Numbered from the stretch's first letter, positions 1 to 10,671 are shown. The stretch: DNA of 64,000 nt from Rahnella sikkimica (GCF_002951615.1 NZ_CP019062.1:3100001-3164000); one strand, 5' to 3'. A program made the numbers and translations. Notes: generated by a model from the sequence alone, not told the origin.

Positions 1-1157
1 CCTTTTCGCCGCGGCCTGAACATCGCCCTCAGACGCACGCCGTCGCGCAGCATCCCCACGGCGATACCAATGAACGTATAAAACGCGCACAGAAGCAGAA
101 GCATCAGGATGTCACCGCCGACATCCTTAAACGGCAGCCCCATCTGATTCACCCCCGCAATCGCTTTGGTCGCCCAGGTTGAAGGCAACATCGAAGAAAT
201 CGCCCTGACCCACGCGGGCATTGCCTGCAACGGCCAGATGGTGCCGGAAATGTAAAAGACTGGCGTCGTCACAAAGGCCAGCGTCAGGTAGATCAGTTCC
301 ACGCTGCGCAGGCATTCCGTGACCAGTTTGCCTAATCCGAGCACGGCCAGTAAAAACGGGAACGTCAGTAGCAGAATTTCAGGAATGCTGGCCGTCTGCC
401 GGTATCCCAAAATCCATGGCCACAGGACGAACAGGACAATCGAGAGAAATAACCAGACCGGGATCAGCGCGGAAATCCCGCCAAGAAAAGCTGGTATCGC
501 CGGTTTTCCGGAAGGCCCGCTGTTGAGCACAATGCTGACGCGCACGCTGGCAATCAGCAGTGAGTGCTGCAATAACATGACCAGCAGGCCGGGGAAGATA
601 ATCGCCGCGAAGCTGATGCCGGGGTTAAAGACGTCCAGCGACTGTCCGATTATCGGCGATAACACCACGCTGGCTTGTCGTTCGCTGAAGCCGTTGCTGT
701 GCAGTAAATCCGTGTTGTACTGCGTGAGGAGTGCCTGATAGGCCGCAAGCACGTCCTGCTGGATCTGCCCGTTTGCCAGTCGGTTAGTGGCATCGCCATA
801 AACCGGGATCACGATGTTTTCACCGGCGAGGATCTTCTTTTCCAGATCCACCGGCATGATGATCACCGCGAACAATTTGCGCAGCGCCAGATCGCGTTCG
901 GCATCGGCGAGATTTTCGTAGTGGTGGGTTTCGACTTTCGATGTGGCGTCCAGCTGTCGGGTCAGCATCCGGCTGGCGGTGCTGTGATCCTGATCGATAA
1001 CGGCGACCGGCAGATCCCAGACGGTACGGTTGGCATAAACCAGGCTCATCACGCACAGCGAGAGCAGCAACATCATCCACATCGGTTTATCGAGCAAACC
1101 GGTCAGCACTTTGCTGAAAGTGCCCCACCAGGTTTTGAACCATTCGCGACGGGTCAT
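1..1157 (-). CDS. ABC-2 type transporter permease, second of two (3' end outside window)
   Basis: The reverse strand is open from an ATG at 1157 to the left edge (385 codons, no stop), so the C-terminus is missing but probably only by a few residues. The N-terminus has one membrane segment near residues 27-43. A soluble periplasmic part follows with a VAVIDQDHST motif near residue 51, also seen in the upstream paralogue. The C-terminal half has about five hydrophobic segments. This is the ABC2_membrane_3 layout of the permeases that work with HlyD adaptors in efflux (family knowledge). The start overlaps the stop of the upstream permease as ATGA, which implies translational coupling. No ATP-binding subunit is visible on this side of the operon. 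The substrate is unknown. Confidence 0.85.
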   Translation of the reverse strand, partial: MTRREWFKTWWGTFSKVLTGLLDKPMWMMLLLSLCVMSLVYANRTVWDLPVAVIDQDHSTASRMLTRQLDATSKVETHHYENLADAERDLALRKLFAVIIMPVDLEKKILAGENIVIPVYGDATNRLANGQIQQDVLAAYQALLTQYNTDLLHSNGFSERQASVVLSPIIGQSLDVFNPGISFAAIIFPGLLVMLLQHSLLIASVRVSIVLNSGPSGKPAIPAFLGGISALIPVWLFLSIVLFVLWPWILGYRQTASIPEILLLTFPFLLAVLGLGKLVTECLRSVELIYLTLAFVTTPVFYISGTIWPLQAMPAWVRAISSMLPSTWATKAIAGVNQMGLPFKDVGGDILMLLLLCAFYTFIGIAVGMLRDGVRLRAMFRPRRK

Positions 1158-2338
1158 TGTGGTGGCTCCTGTTGTTTCATCCGCATATACAGGCGCTTAC
1201 GCACCAGCAGGCCGGTCAGCAGCGGGTAAATCAGCAGAATGCCGCACACCATCAAAATGCCACGCAGCGATACCTGACGCAGGAAAACGTCGAACATTGC
1301 CGCCAGTGCGTAACTCAGCGGTTCGATGCCGGAAATTATGCGCGCCGGCAGCGGCATTGATAACACCGGAACGGCCATGCCGGAGAACGTGAGCGCGATA
1401 CTGACGAAAATCCCCATCATGGTGTAGGCGGTGATCGTCGTTTTCGTGAAGGTAAATAACAACAGGCCGAGGCTTTGCGCGGCAATCACATAAAAGAAGC
1501 CGATCACCAGCATATACAACGGATTGCCGCTCACCCTCGCATCAAAAAAGCCCACAAGCATGGCAATCTCTACCATCAGCAAGGTGGTGAAACACAGCGT
1601 GTATGGCGCGAGTTTCCCGAGCAGCGCCAGCGTAAATGACGGCGCACTGAGCAGCGCCTGACTGCGCGCCATCACGTAAATCATGCAGGTTACGGTGAAA
1701 AGTTGCAGAAGGTGAATAGTGGCGGCGAACTGCTGATAGTAAATGTAGCTGCCGCTGGCGTTGAACAGGCTGCCGTAAGAAAGATCGACGCTCGCCAGTG
1801 ACGGCAACGTTTTGCCGATTTCTGTCGCAATAATTGACCGGTAGCTGCTGTTCAGCTCGGTGATAAGCCCGCTGAAATCTTGCGTGGAATACAACCCGGC
1901 ACCGTAAAACAGGGCGTTGTAATACAGCACGGCGCTCGGCTGTTTACCGGCCAGCACGTCCGCTTCGAAGTTCACCGGAATATACAACAACGCGTAATCC
2001 TGCGCGGTGCGCAGACGATATTCTGCTTCCGGTAATCCGCCTTCAAATGCCTGAACGTGAGCATGAGAACCCGCGTCGAGTTTGCGGGTCAGCGTTTTGG
2101 ACAACGTGCTGTGGTCGTTATCCACCACCGAAACAGGCAAATCCAGTAAAGTGCCTTCGGAGAAGTTACTGCTGATCAGACCGAACAGAAGTAAAGGAAA
2201 AATCCAGCACAGCCAGTGGATCACCGGTTTACGAAAGGCGTAATTTGCCTCGCGGGTAAAAGCACGGCTGAAACAGCGCCATGCGGCTTTTATCCTTTCG
2301 CTCCGCGGCGCTTTGACCGGCTTCACTTCGCTTTCCAC
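1154..2338 (-). CDS. ABC-2 type transporter permease, first of two
   Basis: 394 residues with one membrane segment near 42-60 and a periplasmic domain of about 150 residues carrying VSVVDNDHST near residue 71. At least five further membrane segments follow between about 210 and 385. It is paralogous to the next gene down, so the pair could form a heterodimeric membrane channel. Its start lies 16 bases inside the end of the HlyD gene, and its stop overlaps the next start (ATGA), so the three genes form one tightly coupled operon. Function by family: export of an unknown small molecule or drug together with the adaptor. Neither permease carries an ATPase domain and none is encoded within the window. 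Confidence 0.88.
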   Translation of the reverse strand: MESEVKPVKAPRSERIKAAWRCFSRAFTREANYAFRKPVIHWLCWIFPLLLFGLISSNFSEGTLLDLPVSVVDNDHSTLSKTLTRKLDAGSHAHVQAFEGGLPEAEYRLRTAQDYALLYIPVNFEADVLAGKQPSAVLYYNALFYGAGLYSTQDFSGLITELNSSYRSIIATEIGKTLPSLASVDLSYGSLFNASGSYIYYQQFAATIHLLQLFTVTCMIYVMARSQALLSAPSFTLALLGKLAPYTLCFTTLLMVEIAMLVGFFDARVSGNPLYMLVIGFFYVIAAQSLGLLLFTFTKTTITAYTMMGIFVSIALTFSGMAVPVLSMPLPARIISGIEPLSYALAAMFDVFLRQVSLRGILMVCGILLIYPLLTGLLVRKRLYMRMKQQEPPQ

Positions 2339-3297
2339 TGCCAGAGCGCGCTCATACCCTGACGTAATCCGGGAACCGGTTTGGCAGGATACAGACGAAC
2401 TTCAAAGGTTTTTAAATCGAAGTCACCGGTCGCGCGCGTTGCGCGTTTGGTGGCGTAATCACCCAGCGGCGCGATATAACGCACTTCGGCTTCAATCATT
2501 TCATTATTCAGCGCAGGCACGCGCATTTGTACTTTGTCGCCTTTGCGCACGCCCGCCAGAATGTCTTCACGCAGGTTAAAAACGAAATAGGCATCAGGCA
2601 GACGGACTAACGTCAGCAACGGGCTGGACGCACTTTGCAGCTCGCCAACCTCCACAGGAATCGGCCCGACTTCACCGTCCACCGGCGCTTTCACCTGTAA
2701 ATCATCGGTCTGGGCTTTGACTTCCAGCAAGTCTTCTTCCGCCTGGCGCAGCTGAGCCGCATAACTGGCTCGTTGCTCCACGCGATCGCCATTAACGCCT
2801 TCGTCCAGATTGGCTTTGGCGACTAATACCTGCGCATAGGCGCTGTCGCGCGCGCGGCGTGAATCTTCTAAGTCAGAGGCAGAGATAAAGCCTTTACCGG
2901 CGATTTTCGCATTACGGTTGTATTCGTCGCGGGCATTGACGTATTCGGCCTGAGATTGTGCCAGCGTCGCTTTCAGGTTGCGGATGCTTTCTTCACGCGT
3001 CCCGTTAACCGAAAGTTCGAGCTGGGCTTTGGCCTGATCGCGTGCGGCTTCCAGCGCGCGAAGCTGCGCCATCATTTCCGGGCTGTCGAGGGTAATCAGC
3101 AACTGCCCCGCTTTCACGTCATCGCCACGTTCGACATGACGTTCAATCACGCGGCCTTTGGCTTTCGACGCGACAATCACTTCCGGCGCATCGACTTCGC
3201 CCTGAAGCAGGAGATCTTCGTTATGCGCACGAAACAAAACCGCCAAAGAAACCGCCACCGCCACCAGCAGCAGGGTTAATAACATTCGTTTACTCAT
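2323..3297 (-). CDS. HlyD-family periplasmic adaptor (membrane fusion protein)
   Basis: 324 residues from the ATG at 3297, which has AAGGA about ten bases upstream; an in-frame upstream ATG at 3351 lacks support and would hide the membrane anchor. The N-terminus is a signal anchor (about residues 4-22). A lipoyl/barrel-sandwich half follows (VIASKAKGRVI), then a long alpha-helical hairpin of about 120 residues, the second lipoyl half (APVDGEVG) and a beta-barrel end. Such adaptors link inner-membrane transporters to an outer-membrane channel. It resembles E. coli YhiI and YbhG-type adaptors. It is the first gene of the operon with the two ABC-2 permeases. Confidence 0.9.
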   Translation of the reverse strand: MSKRMLLTLLLVAVAVSLAVLFRAHNEDLLLQGEVDAPEVIVASKAKGRVIERHVERGDDVKAGQLLITLDSPEMMAQLRALEAARDQAKAQLELSVNGTREESIRNLKATLAQSQAEYVNARDEYNRNAKIAGKGFISASDLEDSRRARDSAYAQVLVAKANLDEGVNGDRVEQRASYAAQLRQAEEDLLEVKAQTDDLQVKAPVDGEVGPIPVEVGELQSASSPLLTLVRLPDAYFVFNLREDILAGVRKGDKVQMRVPALNNEMIEAEVRYIAPLGDYATKRATRATGDFDLKTFEVRLYPAKPVPGLRQGMSALWQWKAK

Positions 3298-3622
3298 TGA
3301 TACCACGTCCTTTTTGTTCGCCTGAATTAATGACCGGCATTGGTTTTCCATTCCATGATTGTCCCTGCCTGCTTTCGTCGCCTTTTGAGGGGCATTTTGA
3401 CGTCAATGGAATCATAGCGGGATGAACAGAGACTTTTTAACACAAAACAACATATTGGCTAAAATTATAGTTTAAGTGATTCCAATCTAATTTAAGCATG
3501 TTTAAACGGAAATTAAGGGCACAAATGCCGTATTCAATGAACACGTAATGGGTAATACTCGGTTTAATTATGAGCGGAATGCATCCTTTCCCCTCCTCTT
3601 CATCAACGAGTGAGCCGTGATT
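3298..3622. other. Divergent intergenic region between the efflux operon and yhbW
   Basis: 325 bases without a supported gene. It must hold promoters for both directions. A 10-bp palindrome TTGACGTCAA lies at 3398-3407, closer to the efflux operon, and could be an operator, although no regulator gene is adjacent. The stretch 3440-3590 is AT-rich. Open frames crossing it are shadows of yhbW. Confidence 0.5.
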
Positions 3623-4648
3623 ATGTCTGATAAAAACACCGTTCCCCTTTCCGTGCTCGATCTGGCACCTGTCCCGCAAGGTGCTGATCCGGCTAAGGCT
3701 TTTAAGTGTTCTCTGGATCTGGCGCAAAACGCCGAGAAATGGGGCTATCAGCGCTACTGGATGGCGGAACACCACAATATGACCGGCATCGCGAGCGCGG
3801 CGACGTCTGTTTTGCTGGGCTATATTGCGGGGGGGACGAAAACGATCCGCGTGGGTTCAGGCGGCGTGATGCTGCCAAACCATTCGCCGCTGGTGATTGC
3901 TGAACAATTCGGGACGCTGGCAACGTTGTATCCAAACCGTGTCGATCTTGGCCTGGGCCGCGCGCCGGGGACTGACCAGCGCACGATGATTGCGCTGCGC
4001 CGTCATCTTTCCGGGGAAATCGATAATTTCCCGCAGGATGTTCAGGAATTACAAATGTATTTCGGCGATGTTCAGCCGCAGCAGGCCGTTCAGGCGGTTC
4101 CGGGTCAGGGCCTGCATGTGCCGATCTGGCTGCTGGGTTCCAGCCTGTACAGCGCGCAACTCGCCGCCGCACTTGGCCTGCCTTTTGCCTTTGCATCGCA
4201 CTTTGCGCCCGATATGTTGTATCAGGCGCTGGCGATTTACCGCAGCAAATTCCAGCCTTCCGCGCAGCTTGAAAAGCCGTATGCGATGGTGTGCATCAAT
4301 GCGATTGCCGCAGATACCGACGAAGAAGCGCAGCGTATGTTTACGTCCAATCAGCAGCAGTTCATCAATTTACGCCGCGGTATGCCGGGGAAATTACCGG
4401 CACCGGTCGATAACATCGAAAGCCTGTGGTCAGCGTCAGAACGCTTTGGTGTGGATAATGCGCTGCGGATGTCAGTCGTCGGCAATAAAGAATCGATTCG
4501 TCAGGGATTGCTGTCCATCTTGCGCGAAACCGAAGCCGATGAGCTGATGATTAACGGGCAGATTTTTGATCATGAAGCACGTCTGCGTTCGTTCGAAATC
4601 GTCTCTCAGTTACAGGGCGATTTGGTGAAAGCACAACGCATCGGATAA
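3623..4648 (+). CDS. yhbW: Luciferase-like flavin monooxygenase YhbW
   Basis: 341 residues, close to E. coli YhbW (335), with almost continuous recognisable identity (AEHHNMTG near residue 48, [31 protein letters not shown]). The family is the F420/FMN-dependent luciferase-like TIM barrel; its substrate is not known. An in-frame GTG lies six bases upstream at 3617, but the ATG matches the start of homologues (MSDK/MTDK). The Shine-Dalgarno is weak for both starts. The gene is monocistronic and convergent with deaD, with a shared terminator between them. In E. coli it also neighbours deaD. Confidence 0.93.
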   Translation: MSDKNTVPLSVLDLAPVPQGADPAKAFKCSLDLAQNAEKWGYQRYWMAEHHNMTGIASAATSVLLGYIAGGTKTIRVGSGGVMLPNHSPLVIAEQFGTLATLYPNRVDLGLGRAPGTDQRTMIALRRHLSGEIDNFPQDVQELQMYFGDVQPQQAVQAVPGQGLHVPIWLLGSSLYSAQLAAALGLPFAFASHFAPDMLYQALAIYRSKFQPSAQLEKPYAMVCINAIAADTDEEAQRMFTSNQQQFINLRRGMPGKLPAPVDNIESLWSASERFGVDNALRMSVVGNKESIRQGLLSILRETEADELMINGQIFDHEARLRSFEIVSQLQGDLVKAQRIG

Positions 4649-4670
4649 ACATTGCGATAAATGGCAGACG

Positions 4671-4705
4671 AAAAAAAACCAGCCCGTTAAAAGGCTGGTT
4701 TTTTA
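4671..4705. terminator. Bidirectional intrinsic terminator between yhbW and deaD
   Basis: An 8-bp stem AACCAGCC / GGCTGGTT (4677-4684 and 4693-4700) is flanked by an A-run on the left and a T-run on the right. It can therefore end transcription from both the plus-strand yhbW and the minus-strand deaD. Confidence 0.85.
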
Positions 4706-4735
4706 TTATCTGACGTTCAGAGAACTGAAGTCAGA

Positions 4736-6682
4736 TTATGCGTCGGTAGTACGACGTGGTGCACGGCTTGGCGGACGACGTTCGCCAGCTGCTGAAGCAC
4801 CTTCACGACGTTCACCGCTGAAAGAACGTGGGGCACCGTTACCACGGCCACCTTCACGACGTTCGCCATTGAACGGACGCGGAGCACCAGTACCACGACG
4901 CTCACCGCCAGCACCAGCCGGACGGTCACGACGCGGAGCTTGTGGCTGCGCATCACCGATCAACTGCATGTTCATCGGTTTGTTCAGGATGCGGGTACGG
5001 GTGAAGTGAGACAGGATCTCGCCCGGCATACCTTTAGGCAATTCGATAGTGGAGTGCGTACCGAACAGTTTGATGTTACCGATGTAACGGCTGCTGATAT
5101 CACCTTCGTTAGCGATCGCGCCAACGATATGACGAACTTCAACGCCATCATCGCGACCCACTTCGATACGATACAGTTCCATATCGCCAGCTTCGCGACG
5201 TTCACGACGTGGGCTATCGCCATCACGCGCAGGACGGTCACCATCACGTGCCGGACGATCGCTGTTACTGCGAGCCGGACGGTCACGACGATCGCCACGA
5301 TCACCGCGGTCACCACGATCTTCGAATTCACGACGCGGTGGACGGCTTTTGAACGGCTGATCAGCCGGAACGATCAGAGGACGTTCGCCCTGTGCCATTT
5401 TCAGCAGTGCCGCAGCCAGCGTTTCGATGTCCAGCTCTTCTGCAGGTTGCAGTTTTGCCAGCAGAGCGCGGTACTGATCCAGATCGCTGCTTTCCAGTTG
5501 TTGCTGAACTTTTGCTGCAAACTTCGCCAGACGACGTTCGCCCAGAACGTCTGCAGTTGGGATTTCAACTTCTGGAATGGTCAGCTTCATTGTACGTTCA
5601 ATGTTGCGCAGCAGACGACGTTCGCGGTTCTCAACGAACAGCAATGCGCGACCTGCACGACCAGCACGACCGGTACGGCCGATACGGTGAACGTAAGATT
5701 CTGAGTCCATCGGGATGTCGTAGTTAACAACCAGGCTGATACGTTCTACGTCGAGACCACGTGCTGCCACGTCGGTTGCGATCAGAATGTCCAGGCGGCC
5801 ATCTTTCAGACGTTCCAGAGTCTGCTCACGCAGGGCCTGGTTCATGTCACCGTTCAGTGCAGCACTGTTGTAGCCGCTACGTTCCAGTGCTTCTGCCACT
5901 TCCAGCGTTGCGTTTTTGGTACGAACGAAGATGATCGCCGCATCAAAATCTTCAGCTTCCAGGAAACGAACCAGCGCTTCGTTTTTACGCAGACCGTATA
6001 CAGACCAGTAGCTCTGGCTGATGTCCGGACGGGTCGTCACGCTTGACTGGATACGCACTTCCTGCGGATCTTTCATGAAGCGACGGGTGATGCGACGGAT
6101 AGCTTCTGGCATGGTTGCAGAGAACAGCGCGGTCTGATGGTCAGCCGGGATCTGCGCCATGATAGTTTCGACGTCTTCGATGAAGCCCATACGCAGCATT
6201 TCATCGGCTTCATCCAGCACCAAACCTTTCAGGTTAGAAAGGTTCAGGGTGCCGCGTTTCAGGTGGTCCAGCAGGCGACCTGGGGTACCCACAACAACTT
6301 GTGGCCCCTGACGCAGAGCGCGCAGCTGAACGTCATAGCGCTGGCCGCCGTAAAGGGCAACCACATTCACGCCATGCATATGTTTAGAGAAATCAGTCAT
6401 TGCTTCAGCAACCTGAACCGCCAGTTCGCGGGTGGGTGCCAGAACAAGAATTTGTGGTGCTTTCAGTGAAGCATCGATGTTGTGCAGCAGCGGTAAGGAG
6501 AACGCTGCCGTTTTACCGGAACCGGTCTGAGCCATACCCAGAACGTCGCGGCCATTTAACAGGTGAGGAATACACTCAGCCTGGATTGGTGATGGTTTTT
6601 CGTAGCCCAAATCAGTCAGGGCAGAAATGATCGGAGCAGACAGCCCCAGGTCAGCAAAAGAGGTTTCAAGCTCAGTAGTCAT
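4736..6682 (-). CDS. deaD: Cold-shock DEAD-box RNA helicase DeaD (CsdA)
   Basis: 648 residues from the ATG at 6682 (GAGG nine bases upstream); an in-frame ATG at 6697 lies inside yrbN and lacks a good ribosome site. Helicase motifs are in order: AQTGSGKT (51-58), PTREL (about 83), DEAD (157-160), SAT (188-190) and HRIGRTGR. They are followed by the DeaD-type dimerisation and RNA-binding domain and a basic Arg/Gly/Glu-rich tail. The protein unwinds structured RNA in 50S assembly and in the cold-adapted degradosome. It is slightly longer than E. coli DeaD (629), the extra residues lying in the repetitive linker and tail. It ends the pnp-nlpI-yrbN-deaD run. Confidence 0.97.
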   Translation of the reverse strand: MTTELETSFADLGLSAPIISALTDLGYEKPSPIQAECIPHLLNGRDVLGMAQTGSGKTAAFSLPLLHNIDASLKAPQILVLAPTRELAVQVAEAMTDFSKHMHGVNVVALYGGQRYDVQLRALRQGPQVVVGTPGRLLDHLKRGTLNLSNLKGLVLDEADEMLRMGFIEDVETIMAQIPADHQTALFSATMPEAIRRITRRFMKDPQEVRIQSSVTTRPDISQSYWSVYGLRKNEALVRFLEAEDFDAAIIFVRTKNATLEVAEALERSGYNSAALNGDMNQALREQTLERLKDGRLDILIATDVAARGLDVERISLVVNYDIPMDSESYVHRIGRTGRAGRAGRALLFVENRERRLLRNIERTMKLTIPEVEIPTADVLGERRLAKFAAKVQQQLESSDLDQYRALLAKLQPAEELDIETLAAALLKMAQGERPLIVPADQPFKSRPPRREFEDRGDRGDRGDRRDRPARSNSDRPARDGDRPARDGDSPRRERREAGDMELYRIEVGRDDGVEVRHIVGAIANEGDISSRYIGNIKLFGTHSTIELPKGMPGEILSHFTRTRILNKPMNMQLIGDAQPQAPRRDRPAGAGGERRGTGAPRPFNGERREGGRGNGAPRSFSGERREGASAAGERRPPSRAPRRTTDA

Positions 6683-6752
6683 GTACACGTGCCTCATTAA
6701 TAATGGCAGCCAGTCTACATAACTCGTCGAGAAAATTTTCAGTCATTTTCAT
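6672..6752 (-). CDS. yrbN: Small protein YrbN, overlapping the deaD start
   Basis: A 26-codon frame starting [11 protein letters not shown] and ending with TGA at 6672-6674. It overlaps the first 11 bases of deaD, so the deaD ribosome-binding GAGG and start codon lie inside it. E. coli has a 26-residue gene yrbN in the same place, between nlpI and deaD. The conserved position and length support a real gene, and the arrangement suggests that its translation tunes that of deaD. The Shine-Dalgarno is poor. Function unknown. Confidence 0.72.
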   Translation of the reverse strand: MKMTENFLDELCRLAAIINEARVHDY

Positions 6753-6867
6753 TGAAAAGTGTGAACCGGCTCAAATTAGATTATAAAACGAACAAAGCAA
6801 CCCTCGCCCGTTAAGGCGCTTAAAAATGGTAGATACCATGATTAAAAAGGCTGATTGGTGTCGTCAG

Positions 6868-7752
6868 CTATTGCTGGTCCGATTCTGATAGGTCGTCTTG
6901 CTCATGGCCCAAAAGCGCCAATTCCAACAATGCATAGCGGTGCTCAACAAAGTTGTGAACGTTGTTAGCTACCGTCAGTTTGAACAGTGCCGCAGCGCTG
7001 TTCTTGTCCCCCAGACTTAGGTAATGCTTACCTAAATAGAAGTCAGTTTCACTGAGATGCTCAGCGAGCGAAGTGTTATCCGTTGCTTCTGCCTTGAGGC
7101 GTTCCATCAGCGTAGCTTCGCTGATTTTGCCCAGGTAGAATTCGACGATATTCCATCCCCATTGCCCTCTGTCCGCTTTGTCATAACGCTGTTGAAGCGC
7201 TACTTCGGCATTCTTCGGATTGATTTCTCGCTCCGCAAGATAAAGCCATAACGAACGGAAGGGATCATTTGGATCGTCTCGATAAAACGCCTGCAGATCA
7301 TCCTGCGCTAACGAGAATCGGCCACCGTAATACAGGGCGATACCTCGGTTCAAACGCGCGTAGTTGTAAGTTGGATCAAGCTCTAGTACAGAATCAAACG
7401 CTTCATAGGCAGCATCGAAATTGCCTGCCTGCGTTAGGTAAATCCCCAGGTAGTTAAAAACTTCTGGCATATCAGGACGAATAGACAGCGCTTGTGAAAA
7501 ATCATTTCGCGCAAGTGCTCTTAGCCCGAGACTATCATACAGCACACCGCGTTCATATAATAGCTGTGCTCTCTCATCATCAGTCAATGACCGGCTGGCA
7601 AGTATTTGTTCCATGCGGGCCAGAATGACTTCCTGCTGCAACGTCGGCTGCAACGGAATCGCCAGAACTTCATTTTTACGCCAATCATGGTTGCTGCATC
7701 CTGCCAACATAAGTGCTGTCGCAACATAACACCAGCGCAAGAAAGGCTTCAT
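6868..7752 (-). CDS. nlpI: Outer-membrane TPR lipoprotein NlpI
   Basis: 294 residues from the ATG at 7752, which has GGGAG upstream and gives exactly the E. coli length; the longer in-frame start at 7770 would add residues before the signal. The signal peptide ends in the lipobox LAGC with Cys19, and Ser20 at +2 predicts outer-membrane sorting. Several tetratricopeptide repeats span about residues 60-260. NlpI scaffolds peptidoglycan hydrolases and is the adaptor for Prc-mediated degradation of the endopeptidase MepS (family knowledge). It lies 130 bases downstream of pnp in the same direction. Confidence 0.96.
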   Translation of the reverse strand: MKPFLRWCYVATALMLAGCSNHDWRKNEVLAIPLQPTLQQEVILARMEQILASRSLTDDERAQLLYERGVLYDSLGLRALARNDFSQALSIRPDMPEVFNYLGIYLTQAGNFDAAYEAFDSVLELDPTYNYARLNRGIALYYGGRFSLAQDDLQAFYRDDPNDPFRSLWLYLAEREINPKNAEVALQQRYDKADRGQWGWNIVEFYLGKISEATLMERLKAEATDNTSLAEHLSETDFYLGKHYLSLGDKNSAAALFKLTVANNVHNFVEHRYALLELALLGHEQDDLSESDQQ

Positions 7753-7835
7753 TTCTACTCCCGGAGACAAACATTGGATGAACGTCCTGTCATCCGCTTG
7801 CTTAACACAAACGCTTCCTTACGTTCGTGAGACGA

Positions 7836-7865
7836 ACAGCTCCCGTCCACGTGGAAAGGAGCTGT
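7836..7865 (-). other. Stem-loop between pnp and nlpI
   Basis: An 8-bp inverted repeat ACAGCTCC / GGAGCTGT with a 14-base loop lies just after the pnp stop. It has no T-run on the minus strand. It is more likely an mRNA-stabilising or processing structure than a full terminator, consistent with continued transcription into nlpI. Confidence 0.45.
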
Positions 7866-7882
7866 AAAACTTCTGTTACAGA

Positions 7883-10006
7883 TTATTCTGCTGCAGGTTG
7901 CTCAGTTGTTTCGCCCTGAGTCGGTGCGGTCGCTTCTTTGATGCTCAGACGCACACGACCCTGACGGTCAACTTCCAGAACTTTAACCGGTACTTCCTGG
8001 CCCATCTGCAGGTAATCAGTCACTTTCTCAACGCGCTTATCAGCGATTTGAGAAATGTGAACCAGACCTTCTTTACCGCCACCAATGGCAATAAACGCAC
8101 CAAAGTCTACGATACGGGTCACTTTACCCTGATAGATACGACCCACTTCGATTTCAGCAGTGATCTCTTCGATACGACGGATAGCGAATTTCGCTTTCTC
8201 GCCGTCGGTTGCTGCGATTTTCACAGTACCGTCATCTTCGATTTCGATAGTGGTGCCCGTTTCTTCAGTCAGAGCACGGATCACAGAACCACCTTTACCG
8301 ATCACGTCCTTGATTTTGTCCGGACTGATCTTGATGGTATGGATACGTGGAGCAAACTGAGAGATATCGCCACGTGGGGTGCTGATAGCCTGTTCCATTA
8401 CGCCCAGAATGTGCAGACGCGCACCCTTAGCCTGGTTCAGAGCCACCTGCATGATTTCGCGGGTGATACCTTCGATTTTAATGTCCATCTGCAGCGCGGT
8501 GATACCGTCGCGGCTACCGGCCACTTTGAAGTCCATGTCGCCCAGGTGATCTTCGTCACCCAGAATGTCGGACAGAACCACAAAGCTTTCGCCTTCTTTA
8601 ACCAGACCCATTGCGATACCCGCAACAGCGGCTTTAATCGGCACGCCTGCATCCATCAGGGCCAGAGAAGCACCACAAACAGAAGCCATTGAAGATGAAC
8701 CGTTAGATTCGGTGATTTCAGAAACCACACGTACGGTGTACGGGAAGTCTTCTGGTTTTGGCATCATCGCCAGCACGCCACGTTTAGCAAGACGGCCATG
8801 GCCAATCTCACGACGTTTTGGCGAACCAACCATACCTGTTTCACCCACAGAGTACGGAGGGAAGTTGTAGTGGAACAGGAAGCTATCCGTCTTCTCGCCC
8901 ATCAGCTCATCCAGGTTCTGCGCATCACGTGCAGTACCCAGAGTTGCGGTAACCAGTGCCTGAGTTTCACCACGGGTGAACAGAGCAGAACCATGGGTGC
9001 GTGGCAGAACGCCAGTGCGCACGTCCAGACCGCGGATCATGTCTTTTTCACGGCCATCGATACGCGGTTCGCCACGCAGAACACGGCTACGAACAACGTT
9101 CTTCTCGATGCTGCCCAGGATGTCAGAAATTTCGCCAGCATCCAGAGATTCGTCTTCAGCTTTCAGAGCCTGAACGACGTCAGCTTTGATCACGTTGATC
9201 TGAGCGTAACGGTCTTGTTTGTCAGTGATCAGGTACGCATCACCCAGACGGGATTCAGACAGCGCAGCAACGCGAGCGTGCAGCTCAGCGTTAACCACTT
9301 CAGGCTGCCATTCCCATTTTGGTTTGCCCGCTTCGGCAACCAGTGAGTTGATGTTGTCGATAACGATTTGTTGTTGTTCGTGACCGAATACAACCGCGCC
9401 CAACATCTGATCTTCGCTCAGCACTTCAGCTTCAGATTCAACCATCAGCACAGCACCCTGAGTACCCGCAACAACCAGATCGAGACGGCTGGTTTTCAGC
9501 TCATCGGCAGTTGGGTTCAGAACGTACTGATCATTGATGTAACCTACGCGAGCTGCACCGATTGGGCCGCTGAATGGAATACCAGACAGGCTCAGGGCAG
9601 CGGACGCACCGATCAACGCCACGATATCCGGGTTAACTTGTGGGTTCAGGGAAACCACAGTCGCGATAACCTGAACTTCATTCAGGAAACCTTCCGGGAA
9701 CAGAGGACGGATCGGACGGTCAATCAGACGGGAAGTCAGTGTTTCGCCTTCGCTTGGACGGCCTTCACGACGGAAGAAACTACCCGGGATACGACCAGCA
9801 GCGTAAGTACGCTCCTGATAGTTAACCGTCAGCGGGAAGAAACTCTGACCTGGTTTCGCTTTTTTCTGGCCAACAACGGTAACGAATACCGCAGTGTCGT
9901 CCATGCTAACCATAACTGCTGCAGTGGCCTGACGGGCCATCATGCCGGTTTCCAGCGTAACGGTGTGCTGGCCGTATTGGAATTTACGAATAGTCGGATT
10001 AAGCAA
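7883..10006 (-). CDS. pnp: Polynucleotide phosphorylase
   Basis: 707 residues (E. coli 711), starting at a TTG codon at 10004-10006 with AAGGA upstream, as remembered for E. coli pnp. It has two RNase PH-like domains with the catalytic segment [12 protein letters not shown] in the second. A KH domain ([16 protein letters not shown], about residue 565) and an S1 domain (about 620-690) follow, then a short variable tail. The enzyme degrades RNA 3' to 5' by phosphorolysis as part of the RNA degradosome. It is cotranscribed with rpsO and preceded by a long leader with a processing hairpin. Confidence 0.98.
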   Translation of the reverse strand: MLNPTIRKFQYGQHTVTLETGMMARQATAAVMVSMDDTAVFVTVVGQKKAKPGQSFFPLTVNYQERTYAAGRIPGSFFRREGRPSEGETLTSRLIDRPIRPLFPEGFLNEVQVIATVVSLNPQVNPDIVALIGASAALSLSGIPFSGPIGAARVGYINDQYVLNPTADELKTSRLDLVVAGTQGAVLMVESEAEVLSEDQMLGAVVFGHEQQQIVIDNINSLVAEAGKPKWEWQPEVVNAELHARVAALSESRLGDAYLITDKQDRYAQINVIKADVVQALKAEDESLDAGEISDILGSIEKNVVRSRVLRGEPRIDGREKDMIRGLDVRTGVLPRTHGSALFTRGETQALVTATLGTARDAQNLDELMGEKTDSFLFHYNFPPYSVGETGMVGSPKRREIGHGRLAKRGVLAMMPKPEDFPYTVRVVSEITESNGSSSMASVCGASLALMDAGVPIKAAVAGIAMGLVKEGESFVVLSDILGDEDHLGDMDFKVAGSRDGITALQMDIKIEGITREIMQVALNQAKGARLHILGVMEQAISTPRGDISQFAPRIHTIKISPDKIKDVIGKGGSVIRALTEETGTTIEIEDDGTVKIAATDGEKAKFAIRRIEEITAEIEVGRIYQGKVTRIVDFGAFIAIGGGKEGLVHISQIADKRVEKVTDYLQMGQEVPVKVLEVDRQGRVRLSIKEATAPTQGETTEQPAAE

Positions 10007-10086
10007 TGTAATATCCTTGTTTGTGGCGCGCAGCTGTTATGACAGCAGTTCACACCGATAAATATCCGAGCTTCTCACTACATTCT

Positions 10087-10148
10087 CGCGACTAATGACA
10101 ATCCTTATTGGCCTGACGTTGTGGCAATAAAGTCTCTCATTAGCCGCG
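10087..10148 (-). promoter_or_regulatory. pnp leader hairpin (RNase III / PNPase autocontrol site)
   Basis: The minus-strand leader holds a long stem. Its base is 12 bp (CGCGGCTAATGA paired with TCATTAGTCGCG, one G-U) and it continues imperfectly through TTATTGCC / GGCCAATAA. E. coli pnp mRNA has an RNase III-cleaved hairpin at this place that mediates PNPase autoregulation. Position and shape agree; cleavage itself is inferred. Confidence 0.7.
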
Positions 10149-10239
10149 CGAAAACATCTGTAACGGAAGTTCATGTTCTTGGAAGAGCAGTAGAAACAGC
10201 AGCCATACAGTAACCTGATTTGGCTATGCTTCCTAGAAT

Positions 10240-10261
10240 AAAGGGGCCTATTGGCCCCTTT
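10240..10261 (-). terminator. rpsO terminator
   Basis: A 9-bp stem AAAGGGGCC / GGCCCCTTT with a four-base loop begins 18 bases after the rpsO stop. It is followed on the minus strand by ATTCT. It partly separates rpsO from pnp, as in E. coli where read-through feeds pnp. Confidence 0.75.
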
Positions 10262-10279
10262 ACACTGAAACTCGCTTGA

Positions 10280-10576
<297 letters not shown>

Positions 10577-10671
10577 TTAAACGGGAGCCGATCTCTAATT
10601 CAGCTACCCAATGCATAAGCTGCGCTATTCTACCCTTTGCTATATATGATCGCAAGGTGGGCAGAAAGCGC

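Noticed and set aside
3437..3775. 112-codon reverse frame across the yhbW start
   Set aside because: It overlaps the conserved N-terminus of yhbW and has no family features.
4940..5704. 254-codon plus-strand frame inside deaD
   Set aside because: Antisense to the DeaD C-terminal half; its Thr/Ile/Ala repeats merely mirror the Arg/Asp-rich repeats of DeaD.
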